From Planctomycetota bacterium (GTDB lineage Bacteria; Planctomycetota; Phycisphaerae; Sedimentisphaerales; Anaerobacaceae), in assembly GCA_030605475.1 (NCBI GenBank), contig JAUWIG010000024.1:1-64000 (forward strand): a stretch of DNA of 64,000 nt, written 5' to 3'. Under the pieces are notes generated by a model that did not search any database, was not told the DNA's origin, and saw only the letters and a list, made by a program, of their open reading frames with translations. This document shows positions 9,917 through 18,752 of the stretch, in pieces. Each line of letters begins with the position of its first letter. The first letter of the stretch is position 1. Made by a program: the position numbers and the translations under genes.

Positions 9917-10243
9917 ATGCGTCACAGAAAAGGTTTCACCCTGGTTGAACTGCTGATTGTGGTTCTAATTATAGGGGCGCTGGCGGCAATTGCTATTCCG
10001 AGAATTAGCCAAAGCGCAACAACTGCCAAGAAAAATGCCTGCAAAACCAACATCGACGTAATAAACACGCAGATCGAACTGTACAGGGCAACTACAGCCT
10101 CGTGGCCCGCCACCCTGGACGTAGTCACCAAAGACACCGACTATTTTCCCGATGGCGAACCAATCTGCCCTATAACCGAGGCGGCATACCCCAACGCGAT
10201 GGTTAATAATAGGGTTGATGACAGCCTCCATGCGCACCCATAA
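9917..10243 (+). CDS. gspG: Major pseudopilin GspG
   Basis: A 108-residue prepilin with the short basic leader MRHRKG and cleavage site before FTLVELLIVV, with Glu at position 5 of the mature chain. The hydrophobic helix is followed by a small domain rich in Thr and Pro. The start is fixed by AAGGAG seven bases before the ATG; an in-frame TTG at 9899 is less likely. It should polymerise into the pseudopilus after processing by a prepilin peptidase, which is not encoded in this window. It has its own promoter and a strong terminator. Confidence 0.92.
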   Translation: MRHRKGFTLVELLIVVLIIGALAAIAIPRISQSATTAKKNACKTNIDVINTQIELYRATTASWPATLDVVTKDTDYFPDGEPICPITEAAYPNAMVNNRVDDSLHAHP

Positions 10244-10257
10244 GAAAACGCAGGTCG

Positions 10258-10282
10258 CAGGAAAACCCTTATCGTTTTCCTG
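10258..10282 (+). terminator. Hairpin after gspG
   Basis: A perfect 9-bp stem, CAGGAAAAC / GTTTTCCTG, with a 7-base loop lies just after the gspG stop. It lacks a long T-run, so it may be a stability element or an accessory to the terminator that follows. Confidence 0.5.
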
Positions 10283-10298
10283 AAGTCTATCAACAAGG

Positions 10299-10327
10299 AT
10301 GGCCGCGCTCTCCCGCGGCCATTTTTG
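10299..10327 (+). terminator. Rho-independent terminator after gspG
   Basis: A perfect 9-bp GC-rich stem, ATGGCCGCG / CGCGGCCAT, has a 6-base loop and is followed by TTTTT. It sits inside the secretion gene series and would limit read-through to the minor pseudopilin genes. Confidence 0.85.
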
Positions 10328-10350
10328 TACCTTTTAACCGATTAGTGGCA

Positions 10351-10818
10351 ATGATGGCAGAGAAAAGAACAGCTTACAGCCTCGTCGAACTGCTCATTGT
10401 CGTAATGTTTCTCGGCATAGCTGTGGTTATTGCCGTGCCCAGACTCAATTTCTCACTCATTTCAGGATATAAAGCTCATACCACTGCGGAAAAAATTGCT
10501 ACCGACCTTCGCCGCACACGCAGACTTGCTATCTCCAATGCCGCAACCAATACCGAAGGTTTTCGACTGAAGATGGAACATAACGTCTCTTATGACTACT
10601 ACAACATAAAAAACGATGATACTAAAGAAATAGTAGATACAATCACAATTGATAAAGATGTTAGTGTTAGCTGCGCCCATGAGAGAAGATTCAAATTCGG
10701 TCCTTTGGGAAATCTAAAAGACGAAAGCGGTACTGAGCTCACTGTCTCGGCTGAAGGCAAAACCTTTACAATCATCATTATTCCAGCAACAGGTATGATA
10801 AAATGCACAGAAAACTAA
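10351..10818 (+). CDS. Minor pseudopilin (GspH/FimT-like)
   Basis: About 155 residues. A short leader precedes YSLVELLIVVMFLGIAVVIA, a prepilin-type helix in which Tyr follows Ala instead of the usual Gly-Phe. The C-terminal part is a small beta-rich domain of the GspH/FimT kind (TAEKIATDLRRTRRLAISNA). There are three possible starts (GTG 10345, ATG 10351, ATG 10354) and no strong ribosome site. The end overlaps the next gene, which suggests translational coupling. Confidence 0.8.
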   Translation: MMAEKRTAYSLVELLIVVMFLGIAVVIAVPRLNFSLISGYKAHTTAEKIATDLRRTRRLAISNAATNTEGFRLKMEHNVSYDYYNIKNDDTKEIVDTITIDKDVSVSCAHERRFKFGPLGNLKDESGTELTVSAEGKTFTIIIIPATGMIKCTEN

Positions 10819-11393
10819 CTGATCTCGACACCGGATGCTGGATGCTTGATGCCCGTAGAAGGAGACTCTTGAGTCACAAGAATCGAGTATCGAGTATCGG
10901 GAATCGAGCATCGGGGCTCACCCCGTTAGAAATTCCAAAGCGAGCCTCGTTAGTGAGACGAGTGGAACAGTCTCTAACGGCGCGCATAAGAATATGGGGC
11001 AAAAAGCGAAGATTTCTAACGGGGTTCACCATCACCGAGGTTGTTGTCGCCTCAGCTCTGCTGATTATCGCGGTAGTTCCAATTCTAAAAGCTCTGACCA
11101 GTGCCCACGTCAGCACCGCAGTTATCGAACGAAAAACCCGCAGTTTCATACTCGCCCAGAGCAAACTCGACGAAATTAGGGCTCGCTCAATCTACAGAGA
11201 ACACTGGTGGACCGAATTCACGAAACCCAACATCTCTCTCGACGGCCCATACCTGTGCAACGTACAGGATACCCTTCTAAGTCCCAACCTCAGAGGGATA
11301 ATGGTCTCGGTCGGCTACGACCTCAACGACAACGGCATTCTCGCACTTGATGAAGTCGAAATTACTCTGGCCACATATATTGCAAAAAGATAG
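10803..11393 (+). CDS. Minor pseudopilin (GspI/PilV-like) with repeat-derived leader
   Basis: The prepilin segment LTGFTITEVVVASALLIIA has a proper Gly-Phe site with Glu5 and is followed by a domain of about 120 residues. From the ATG at 10803 the leader is about 74 residues, far longer than a normal prepilin leader. Most of it is encoded by dispersed repeats (runs of the atcgagtatcgag type, then a CCCCGTTAGA inverted repeat). GTG codons in frame at 10953 and 10962 would give leaders of 24 or 21 residues and may be the true starts. The stop codon lies in a second inverted repeat. Confidence 0.75.
   Translation: MHRKLTDLDTGCWMLDARRRRLLSHKNRVSSIGNRASGLTPLEIPKRASLVRRVEQSLTARIRIWGKKRRFLTGFTITEVVVASALLIIAVVPILKALTSAHVSTAVIERKTRSFILAQSKLDEIRARSIYREHWWTEFTKPNISLDGPYLCNVQDTLLSPNLRGIMVSVGYDLNDNGILALDEVEITLATYIAKR
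10830..10916. repeat. Dispersed low-complexity repeat (ggatgctggatgcttgatgc and atcgagtatcgag type)
   Basis: Short directly repeated words (ggatgctggatgcttgatg, then cgagtatcgagtatcgggaatcgag) lie in the 5' end of the GspI-like gene. The composition resembles the runs at 41440-41472, 42488-42517, 47966-47990, 48385-48437 and 54990-55020. Confidence 0.7.
10921..11024. repeat. CCCCGTTAGA inverted-repeat element, copy 1 (inside a pseudopilin gene)
   Basis: Perfect 13-bp arms CCCCGTTAGAAAT (10921-10933) and ATTTCTAACGGGG (11012-11024) enclose about 78 bp. An extra internal partial arm, tctctaacgg, lies near 10971. The outer end reaches the codons of the prepilin cleavage site. Confidence 0.8.
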
Positions 11394-11441
11394 TTTACCC
11401 CGTTAGAGACCCAGAGGAAAAAGTCTCTAACGGGGTAAACT
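11392..11441. repeat. CCCCGTTAGA inverted-repeat element, copy 2
   Basis: A perfect 19-bp palindrome with arms AGTTTACCCCGTTAGAGAC (11392-11410) and its complement (11423-11441) and a 12-base loop. It overlaps the stop codon of the GspI-like gene and could act as a transcript-end hairpin. Confidence 0.88.
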
Positions 11442-11661
11442 TATCGGACCTTTTCACAGGTCTGAAAATCTTTTTTAGTGATAGTCGCCAACGCCTGATA
11501 AGAACAGGGCAAAATCACCGGATAGCCTGATATATCATAGCTTTTTTTATTTTCCATTCCACCGTCCGATAATTCAAAACTTACACAATACTCCCCCTCG
11601 TTTTATGCCGAAAAACTGGTGATAGGCCTATGAATTACCTGGTAATAGCCCCAGGTATTGT

Positions 11662-14226
11662 ATGGTAGCAGAGATGAAGTACCAAAACAGCAAAACTTGG
11701 GTTTGCGGGGGACCCATTTTGCAAACAAAGCGCAAAGTGGGAACCACCACAGCCCTAACCATTTTGGAGATGTTAATAGCTCTGGCCATAACAGCCATTG
11801 TCTTTGCTGCCATATTGCCGCAATTCAGAGCCATACTGAACAGTTGGGACTCCAGAGCTGGTGCTGCCAAGGCACTGCAGAATGGCAGAGTCCTGATGGA
11901 CCACTTAAACCGCAACCTCGCAACGGCCGTTAGAGTAACCGCTGTGAGCGACTCTACTCAGGTCACCGGATATATCGAGTTCGAGGACAACGATGGCAAC
12001 AACTTGAGATATGATGTTGCCGCCAACAACTATGTCGAGTTTGGCTCCGTCGGGGACCTCTACGAACTCGCCGGCCCGGTCAGCCAGCTACAGTTCACCT
12101 GCTATGATGGAAACGATTTTGAAAACCCTCTAATACCGGATGATGTAAATTCCATTCGCTTTGTAAAAGTCGGAACGACGCTGACCAATTCTGCCGAACT
12201 CGGCCGGGACCTGGCATTTACCGCCCAGGTTTATCTTCGCACCAACTCAGAGCCCTGCTCTGGAACGAGCGGACTTGTAGGCTTCTGGAAGCTGGATGAG
12301 ACGTCGGGTTCTGTTGCCTATGATTCTTCCGGCAGCGGAAATAACGGTGACCTTGTCAGTGAGGCAACCTGGGCACCAACCAGTGGAATATTGGGAGGGG
12401 CTTTGAGCTTTGGTCAAACTGCTGAAGACGGTGTCGCAATTTCCACCACAGAGATGTCAGTATCAGCGGGAACTATTGCCCTCTGGGGCTGGCTCGAAGC
12501 AGGAACACAGTCTGATTACAGATTCTTTTTCGGCGTTAAAAATGATGCCGGAAACAGAATACAGCTCTATATGGACAGCGGTACATGGCTTGACCTTGGG
12601 CTTGGCGATGCACATCATAGACATGATGACATCTATCAGTTTAATGTCGAAACCTGGTACCATATAGCCCTGACCTGGGACGGAGGCAATTATGCTGTTT
12701 ATGTAAATGGCGATGAGGAAGTGGTTACCGGGTCCTACACAGGGTTGAATATTCTGATGCCCGTAGCAAACATTGGTAATAATGGGGACAACAGAGTGCC
12801 CGATAGAGTCCAGGCTTTCCACGGCCTCATCGACGACGTTCGCATTTACGACCGCGCTTTGAGCGCCGAGGAAATTGAAGAGCTGGCCGATATCCTCGCG
12901 TATCAGGAGTTCACCGAGGCCAAAGCTGCCTCCGATGTTACCTCGATTACCATTTCGACACCAAGCGATACAAACGAGGGTGACCTTTTGATTGCGGCGG
13001 TCGCCACGGATGGAGATACCGACTTCTCACTCTCACCGCCGTTAGGCGAGGACTGGACGGAGATTGACGTCGCCGACTACAGCAGTGAGGTAACGCTGGG
13101 CGCCTGGTGGAAACTCGCAGACGCCTCAGAGTCGAGCAGTCACGAGTTCGCCTGGTCAGGAGACCAGCAGGCCTACGGCTGGATGATGCGTTTCACCGGC
13201 CATGACCCGGACGACCCGGTGGATGTCTATGCGACCGACGGTGAGACCAGCAGTACTCCAACCAGCCCGGCGGTGACCACGACCGTTGCGAATACGATGA
13301 TACTGCGTCTGGGTGCTTTTGACGATGACGATATCACGGTGGATGACCCGGGCCTCGCCGGCCACACGGCAATTACGATGGACCGCAGTGCCAGCGGTGC
13401 AGGCCTGGTCACATACCAGGAGTTCACCGAGGCTAAGTTGCCCTCTAACGACATGTCTGTTACCATTTCGACCCCGGGCGGTACCAGTGAGGGGGACCTA
13501 TTGGTCGCAGCGGTCGTCACGGACGGTGACACCAAATATTTACTCTCGCCACCTGCTGGCGAGGGCTGGACCATAATCGACCTCGATTATTATAATGGCA
13601 ACGCTACGACGGGTGTTTGGTGGAAGTTTGCAGATGCCTCGGAGTCGCCCAGTCATCAGTTCAGCTGGGAAGATTACCAGCAGGCCTACGGGTGGATAAT
13701 GCGCTTTACCGGCCACGACCCGATCACTCCCATCGATGTCTCGGCCGGGCAGGGTGGCTCTTCCAGTTCACCGGAGTGTCCCTCTGTGACCACGACTGTC
13801 GCTAATACCCTCATCGTCAGGATTGGGGGGTTCGATGACGATGATATCACCGAGGATAATCCCGGCCTTAGCGGGCACACGGCTATCACAATGGACCGAA
13901 GCAACACCGGCCAGCAGGGCACGTGCGCCGGCGGCGCCGGATATGTGCAGCAGCCGGCTATTGGTGACAGCGGCACCTCCAACTTCTCGCTTACCGCTCA
14001 AGAACAATACCGGACTGTTACGATTGCCATAGCGCCGGCCGCTGGTGGTGGCGGTGGCGGCAGTGTCTCCGGCGGTGCCGGATATGTGAAGCAGTCGGCC
14101 ACCGGCGACAGCGGCACCTACACGTTCTCGCTCACCGCATCGCAGCAGTCGCAGACCGTCACGATTGCGATAGCGCCGAATCCTCAGAGCAGTGGAGGTA
14201 GCGGCGATTGCGAGATATTGCCTTAA
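11662..14226 (+). CDS. Very large J-like pseudopilin with LamG domain and nested repeat module
   Basis: 854 residues against about 200 for ordinary GspJ. A leader of about 30 residues precedes the prepilin-type helix LTILEMLIALAITAIVFAAI (Ala instead of Gly before the cleavage site, Glu5 present). A GspJ-like region (to about 198) is followed by a LamG/concanavalin-like domain (203-408) and a beta-rich module that begins YQEFTEAK. That module is interrupted at about 580 by a second copy (585-791), and its final strands resume at 804-839 after a Gly-rich linker. It probably sits at the pseudopilus tip and displays a carbohydrate- or surface-binding head. The head's function is inferred. Confidence 0.85.
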   Translation: MVAEMKYQNSKTWVCGGPILQTKRKVGTTTALTILEMLIALAITAIVFAAILPQFRAILNSWDSRAGAAKALQNGRVLMDHLNRNLATAVRVTAVSDSTQVTGYIEFEDNDGNNLRYDVAANNYVEFGSVGDLYELAGPVSQLQFTCYDGNDFENPLIPDDVNSIRFVKVGTTLTNSAELGRDLAFTAQVYLRTNSEPCSGTSGLVGFWKLDETSGSVAYDSSGSGNNGDLVSEATWAPTSGILGGALSFGQTAEDGVAISTTEMSVSAGTIALWGWLEAGTQSDYRFFFGVKNDAGNRIQLYMDSGTWLDLGLGDAHHRHDDIYQFNVETWYHIALTWDGGNYAVYVNGDEEVVTGSYTGLNILMPVANIGNNGDNRVPDRVQAFHGLIDDVRIYDRALSAEEIEELADILAYQEFTEAKAASDVTSITISTPSDTNEGDLLIAAVATDGDTDFSLSPPLGEDWTEIDVADYSSEVTLGAWWKLADASESSSHEFAWSGDQQAYGWMMRFTGHDPDDPVDVYATDGETSSTPTSPAVTTTVANTMILRLGAFDDDDITVDDPGLAGHTAITMDRSASGAGLVTYQEFTEAKLPSNDMSVTISTPGGTSEGDLLVAAVVTDGDTKYLLSPPAGEGWTIIDLDYYNGNATTGVWWKFADASESPSHQFSWEDYQQAYGWIMRFTGHDPITPIDVSAGQGGSSSSPECPSVTTTVANTLIVRIGGFDDDDITEDNPGLSGHTAITMDRSNTGQQGTCAGGAGYVQQPAIGDSGTSNFSLTAQEQYRTVTIAIAPAAGGGGGGSVSGGAGYVKQSATGDSGTYTFSLTASQQSQTVTIAIAPNPQSSGGSGDCEILP

Positions 14227-14239
14227 TGGAGCATTCTGT

Positions 14240-14686
14240 ATGAAAGCTAAGATAAAAAACGATGGTTCAGTGTTTCTGATGGTGGTCTTTGCCATAGCGC
14301 TGCTCTCTGCGCTTGTTGTGGGCATGCTCCAGGTCAATACAGAAGAAATACAGGTTATGCAAAATCAAATCTACGCTGCCGAGGCCCTTACTATCGCCGA
14401 AGCCGGCCTAAACGACGCCTTCGCCAAACTCCGTGAAGACGACGAATGGGACGAATGGGAGGACGGAGGATGGGACGAGGGCTTATTAGAGGATAAATCT
14501 TTTGCCGGCGGCTCATACACCGTAGAGGTCGACGATTATGAGGGCAGCGGCTCATCGGACTTGACTATCGTCTCGGAAGGAACTTCATCGCAGGACTTTG
14601 TTGCCAGAATTGCAGCCGACATAACAGTTGGAACCAGCTACCCTTACATAATAAGAATCGATAATTTAAGAATCAATGAAGAATAA
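14240..14686 (+). CDS. Minor pilin of PilX/GspK type
   Basis: 148 residues from the ATG at 14240, which follows GGAG by nine bases. A basic N-terminus (MKAKIKNDG) leads into the hydrophobic helix SVFLMVVFAIALLSALVVGM, then EIQVMQNQIYAAEALTIAEAGL, typical of PilX N-terminal regions. The C-terminal part is acidic and rich in Trp, Asp and Gly. It lies 13 bp after the giant pseudopilin and 23 bp before the PilM-like gene, so it is the last pseudopilin of the set. GspK is usually larger, so PilX-like is the safer description. Confidence 0.78.
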   Translation: MKAKIKNDGSVFLMVVFAIALLSALVVGMLQVNTEEIQVMQNQIYAAEALTIAEAGLNDAFAKLREDDEWDEWEDGGWDEGLLEDKSFAGGSYTVEVDDYEGSGSSDLTIVSEGTSSQDFVARIAADITVGTSYPYIIRIDNLRINEE

Positions 14687-14709
14687 TAAGAGGAAGATGG
14701 GGGCGATTA

Positions 14710-16257
14710 ATGATAGGAAGACTGATTATGCGAGGTCGAACGTCGCTTGGTGTTGATATTTCGAATGACCGGATAAGTCTGGCATTGCTTAAGAGGACCA
14801 AGGAGGGCGTCGAATTGCTAAAGACCGCCAGCGCTGCTGTCCCCGAGGGAGCAATCAAAAACGGCAATATTGAAGATGCTGCAGTACTTTCCAAAGCCAT
14901 AAAGGGATTGAAAACTCACAGCAAAATACAGGCAGCTCGAGCGGCGGTATCGTTACTCGCAAGACCTGTGCTTATGCAAATTATGGACATTCCCAGACAG
15001 GTTCCGACGAATATAGGAAAGTTTGTTCAAAATGAACTGAAACACTGTGTTGCCTTATCAGGCAAGGAGATTGCGCTGGACTTCTGTGGAATTGGTTCAG
15101 GGGCACAGCCGGGTCATAGCCGAATCTTCGTTGTTGCCACCGATGGCCAAAAGGTAGCTGAGGTTGCCAAAGCGTGTAATCAGGCTGGTCTTGGTGTGGA
15201 GGCGATTGAACCACCACTGCTCGCCTACACCAGTGCCTTTTACGCCAAAAAAATAGCAGGGAAATTTGATTGCAATGTGCTTATGGCCGTATTCGAAGCC
15301 GAGGTTTTAACTCTATGCGTATTCAGAAACCAGACTGTGGATTTCGTCAGAACGAAGGATATCGATAAAGAAAAAACAGGGCCGGATAAGCTTTGTCCGT
15401 GGCTTGCTGAAGAGATAAATGCAATCATTCGATTTTATGATTTCGAGGTCCCCGACAACACCGGAAACTGGGAAATCACTGTGGTTGCAGACCGTGTGCA
15501 ATTACCTGATGACGCTGAAGAATCTCTGAAAGTTAAAGTTGCATGTGACCAACTGCACGTCAGAACCGGCCAAAACATCTGCCAGGATACCTTCGTTGGC
15601 CAGAACAGTGGTCCCGACAGACCTTCGCCGGTGGCGATTGGCCTGGGCCTAAAACTTTTGGGTATAAATGAGAGTAATCTAAAAATAAACCTGCTTCCTC
15701 CGGAAGCGGCCGAGGTTAAGTCATTCAAAAAAGATGCTCTCATAGCAGCCAATATCGCGGCAGCGGCTACGTTACTTATGGTATTGACCGTCGGTGGGCT
15801 GACTGTGATGGTCAAAAAGGTAAACCAGAACATTACCCACATAAAACAGACACAGATGTTACGGGATACACATACTCTGTTTAAAGAACAGGAATTGATA
15901 GAGAGGCAAATCAGCATCTTATCTCATAGGCCTGAGCAGGTGGATAGAATTTTAAGTTTACACCCCGATATTGACTGGCCCGGCCTCCTGAACGATATCA
16001 AAAAGGGGACGCCCAAAACTGTGCGGGTAACCGACCTGTCCAGCAAAGGCAGTCCCAGGATGGCCTTGAGAGGCCTGGCGTCATCGTACGAGGCTGTTCA
16101 TTTGTTTGTGAATATGCTGAACAAATCAGAACGCGTGGATTCAGCTTCTTTGGTTGGCACAGAGAAAGATACAGACCACCAGGGCACTGCATTAGTCAGA
16201 TATGCAATCAGTTGTTCTCTGGCCTCTAAGAAAAAGGAAATAACCGGTGTTAATTGA
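14710..16257 (+). CDS. PilM-PilN type fusion (GspL-like assembly protein)
   Basis: 515 residues. The N-terminal 330 form an actin-like PilM fold beginning SLGVDISNDRISLALLKR. A single membrane helix (about 349-370) is followed by a periplasmic coiled coil and a small ferredoxin-like end, the layout of PilN. The arrangement equals GspL, which ties the cytoplasmic ATPase to periplasmic parts. An alternative start is the ATG at 14728. The stop overlaps the next gene by 11 bases. Confidence 0.85.
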   Translation: MIGRLIMRGRTSLGVDISNDRISLALLKRTKEGVELLKTASAAVPEGAIKNGNIEDAAVLSKAIKGLKTHSKIQAARAAVSLLARPVLMQIMDIPRQVPTNIGKFVQNELKHCVALSGKEIALDFCGIGSGAQPGHSRIFVVATDGQKVAEVAKACNQAGLGVEAIEPPLLAYTSAFYAKKIAGKFDCNVLMAVFEAEVLTLCVFRNQTVDFVRTKDIDKEKTGPDKLCPWLAEEINAIIRFYDFEVPDNTGNWEITVVADRVQLPDDAEESLKVKVACDQLHVRTGQNICQDTFVGQNSGPDRPSPVAIGLGLKLLGINESNLKINLLPPEAAEVKSFKKDALIAANIAAAATLLMVLTVGGLTVMVKKVNQNITHIKQTQMLRDTHTLFKEQELIERQISILSHRPEQVDRILSLHPDIDWPGLLNDIKKGTPKTVRVTDLSSKGSPRMALRGLASSYEAVHLFVNMLNKSERVDSASLVGTEKDTDHQGTALVRYAISCSLASKKKEITGVN

Positions 16258-16927
16258 TAATCTCGCTAAATTGAGTCGCTCATCAAGAAACGCTGTTTTC
16301 GCTGCGATGGTTATAATTGCAGCAGTGGCGACGTATAACTGGATAGTTGCTCCGCACACCGCTTATCTTTTCGCGGCTCGGCGGTATGAGTCTATCGTAG
16401 GGGACATTATAGAGAAAAACAAAACTATTGGCATTATGGTCGATACCAGGAGAAAAAAGTTGGAAGAATTGCGCGAGCAGTTTGCCCAAGTTCAGAGTAC
16501 GCTGTTTACCGCTAACAAAGCAAAAGAGTTCTTCAGTGATTTGCAGACCATTTCTGAAGAAACCGGTTGTGCAGTTTATTCACTTAACTTTATCGCGAGT
16601 AAAGAGGTTCCCATCTACACGGGCTCCCATTCTGAGAAAACCGCAAGAGGAGGTTCCGATGAAGAGCATCTGGAGTCCCGACTAGGCCCCAAAGGCGAAC
16701 AGTCTGAACACATTTCAGATATAGCCGCCAACGGTGCGGTCTTAAGCGTCGCCGGTGTATATAGCAACATAATCAGGTTAATGAAGAGGCTGCAGGCACG
16801 CACCCAAAAGGTTTGGATAGAATCGCTTGAGATGGAAAATCTCGACTATGATTCGGACCAGGTCAAGTGTGATATGACTATTAAAATTTACACAATCCAG
16901 GACAAGGAAGCCACCGTTTATGAATGA
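16247..16927 (+). CDS. PilO/GspM-like inner-membrane assembly protein
   Basis: 226 residues starting at GTG 16247 behind AAAAAGGAAA. One membrane helix near residues 18-37, then a coiled coil (KNKTIGIMVDTRRKKLEELRE) and a small alpha/beta domain, as in PilO. Expected to pair with the PilN part of the upstream protein and link platform to secretin. The 3' end overlaps the secretin start by eight bases. Sequence in this family diverges strongly; the call rests on topology and operon position. Confidence 0.75.
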   Translation: MLIDNLAKLSRSSRNAVFAAMVIIAAVATYNWIVAPHTAYLFAARRYESIVGDIIEKNKTIGIMVDTRRKKLEELREQFAQVQSTLFTANKAKEFFSDLQTISEETGCAVYSLNFIASKEVPIYTGSHSEKTARGGSDEEHLESRLGPKGEQSEHISDIAANGAVLSVAGVYSNIIRLMKRLQARTQKVWIESLEMENLDYDSDQVKCDMTIKIYTIQDKEATVYE

Positions 16928-18752
16928 GCTAAAGTACATAAAAATAATCTTCTGCTGCATCGTCCTGATTGTTGGCATACGGTACGGCTGCATAGAACCA
17001 CAACAGGTGCAGGCTGAATCCAATAAAAGCAGTGCATTGGATGTTGGTCGTGATAACCCTTTTGCAAAAGTTGCCAAGAAAAAGACACCCATACCACAGG
17101 CAGCACCGGGGTCCTCACAGTCGGATGAAGATTCGCCGGAGCTGCTCTTTGAAACTGTAACTCTAAAGTTCCTTGATGCCAAAAGCATCAACAAAGCATT
17201 TGAGTGTATGTCTTCCGAGGACGGCAGTATTACCATTGTTGAGGAATCTAATTCCCTGATTATTTGCGACACAAAAGAAGTTCTTGAAACCATCCTTGAC
17301 GAGATTAGGAAGATAGACAAACCCATACCCGGACTTCTTGTTGAGGCGGTAACGCTGAAGTTCCTCGACGCCAAAAGTACCAGTTCCGCACTTGCAAAAA
17401 TGTCCTCCGAGCATGGCAGCATCACCATCGTTGAGGAAAGCAACTCTCTGATTATCTGTGACACGCCAAAAAATCTCGAAAGGATTCTTACCGAAATAAG
17501 CAAAATAGATAAACCCATACCAGGACTTCTTGTCGAGGCGGTAACGCTAAGGTTCCTCGATGCCAAAAGCACCAAGACCGCATTGGAGCAGATGTCTTCC
17601 GAGTATGGCAGCATCTCCATTGTCGAGAGAACTAACGCTTTAATTATTTGTGACACAAGGAAAAACCTTGAAATGATTCTCACTGAGATTGGAAAAATAG
17701 ATAAGCCCGCATCCGGACTGCTTGTTGAAACCATAAATTTAAAGTTCCTTGATGCCGAGAACCTCAAAAAAGTCCTGGACAAAATGTCATCCCCGTACGG
17801 CAGCATAGCAACGAATCCGAAAAGCAACTCTTTGATAGTTTGTGATACGAAGGACAACCTCGCCAGAATACTCACCGAGATAAGAAAGGCCGACAAAACA
17901 CCCGAGCAGATTATGATTGAGGTCGTTATCGTAGATGTTCAGTTGGAGGATGACACTGAAATTGGTGTAAACTGGGACCGCCTTTTCGAAACAAAGCGTG
18001 ACCAAGCGTATTCACAAACTCTCATCCCAACTACGCTCCAGACCGGAGCAACTTTCAGCATCCTCAAAAGCGGCATCAGCGGCACCTTAAAGGCTCTCCA
18101 GAGAATCCGAAATGTCGAGATTCTCGCCAGCCCACGCGTGCTCGTTGTCAGCGGAGAGGAAGCTTACATTAAAACTGTTGAAGAAATACCATATAAAGAA
18201 CTTACCGAGTCCACCGAAGGTTCCGCAGGCGCAGGAAACCAAGTGACATCAACAAAGTTTAAGGAGGCAGGCATCACCCTCACAGTTAAAGCAACTGTGG
18301 CTGACGACCGGAAAATCCTGATGACAATAGAACCTCAACAGAGCATTAACACCGGCGTAGCAGGGGTAGGCGATACCACTGTCCCTATAGTTGACAAAAG
18401 AGAAGCCAAAACCACCCTCATTATGGAAGATGGCCAGGTCGTTGTAATGGGTGGATTGAGAAGAAAAGAAACAAAACTCATCAGAGACCAAGTACCCTTG
18501 TTGGGGGATTTACCGCTGGTCGGCTTTCTTTTTGCAAATAACAAAAAGGTTGTCGAGAATTCTGAACTGCTGGTCTTAATCTCCCCGCACATTTACAAGG
18601 ACGAGCCGGTTCCGGAAGATGTGATGGCAAAGTTCAAAGAAATCAAAGATAGGCCACTCCTCTCGCTGCCAGAAAATAAACCAGAGAACAAAGATGATGC
18701 TATTGAGGAACTGCTGTCGATTCTCACACCTGGGACTAAAAAAGAAGATTAG
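16920..18752 (+). CDS. gspD: Outer-membrane secretin (GspD/PilQ family) with four tandem N domains
   Basis: 610 residues with an N-terminal signal segment, a linker, and four near-identical secretin N domains with an exact 64-residue period (starting near 75, 139, 203 and 267). The beta-barrel secretin domain follows (about 331-560): EVVIVDVQLED, ASPRVLVVSGEEA, the gate region, VVVMGGLRRKE and VPLLGDLPLVGFLF. It forms the outer-membrane channel for the pseudopilus machine. No pilotin-binding S domain or N0 domain is obvious. It ends the operon. Confidence 0.93.
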   Translation: MNELKYIKIIFCCIVLIVGIRYGCIEPQQVQAESNKSSALDVGRDNPFAKVAKKKTPIPQAAPGSSQSDEDSPELLFETVTLKFLDAKSINKAFECMSSEDGSITIVEESNSLIICDTKEVLETILDEIRKIDKPIPGLLVEAVTLKFLDAKSTSSALAKMSSEHGSITIVEESNSLIICDTPKNLERILTEISKIDKPIPGLLVEAVTLRFLDAKSTKTALEQMSSEYGSISIVERTNALIICDTRKNLEMILTEIGKIDKPASGLLVETINLKFLDAENLKKVLDKMSSPYGSIATNPKSNSLIVCDTKDNLARILTEIRKADKTPEQIMIEVVIVDVQLEDDTEIGVNWDRLFETKRDQAYSQTLIPTTLQTGATFSILKSGISGTLKALQRIRNVEILASPRVLVVSGEEAYIKTVEEIPYKELTESTEGSAGAGNQVTSTKFKEAGITLTVKATVADDRKILMTIEPQQSINTGVAGVGDTTVPIVDKREAKTTLIMEDGQVVVMGGLRRKETKLIRDQVPLLGDLPLVGFLFANNKKVVENSELLVLISPHIYKDEPVPEDVMAKFKEIKDRPLLSLPENKPENKDDAIEELLSILTPGTKKED

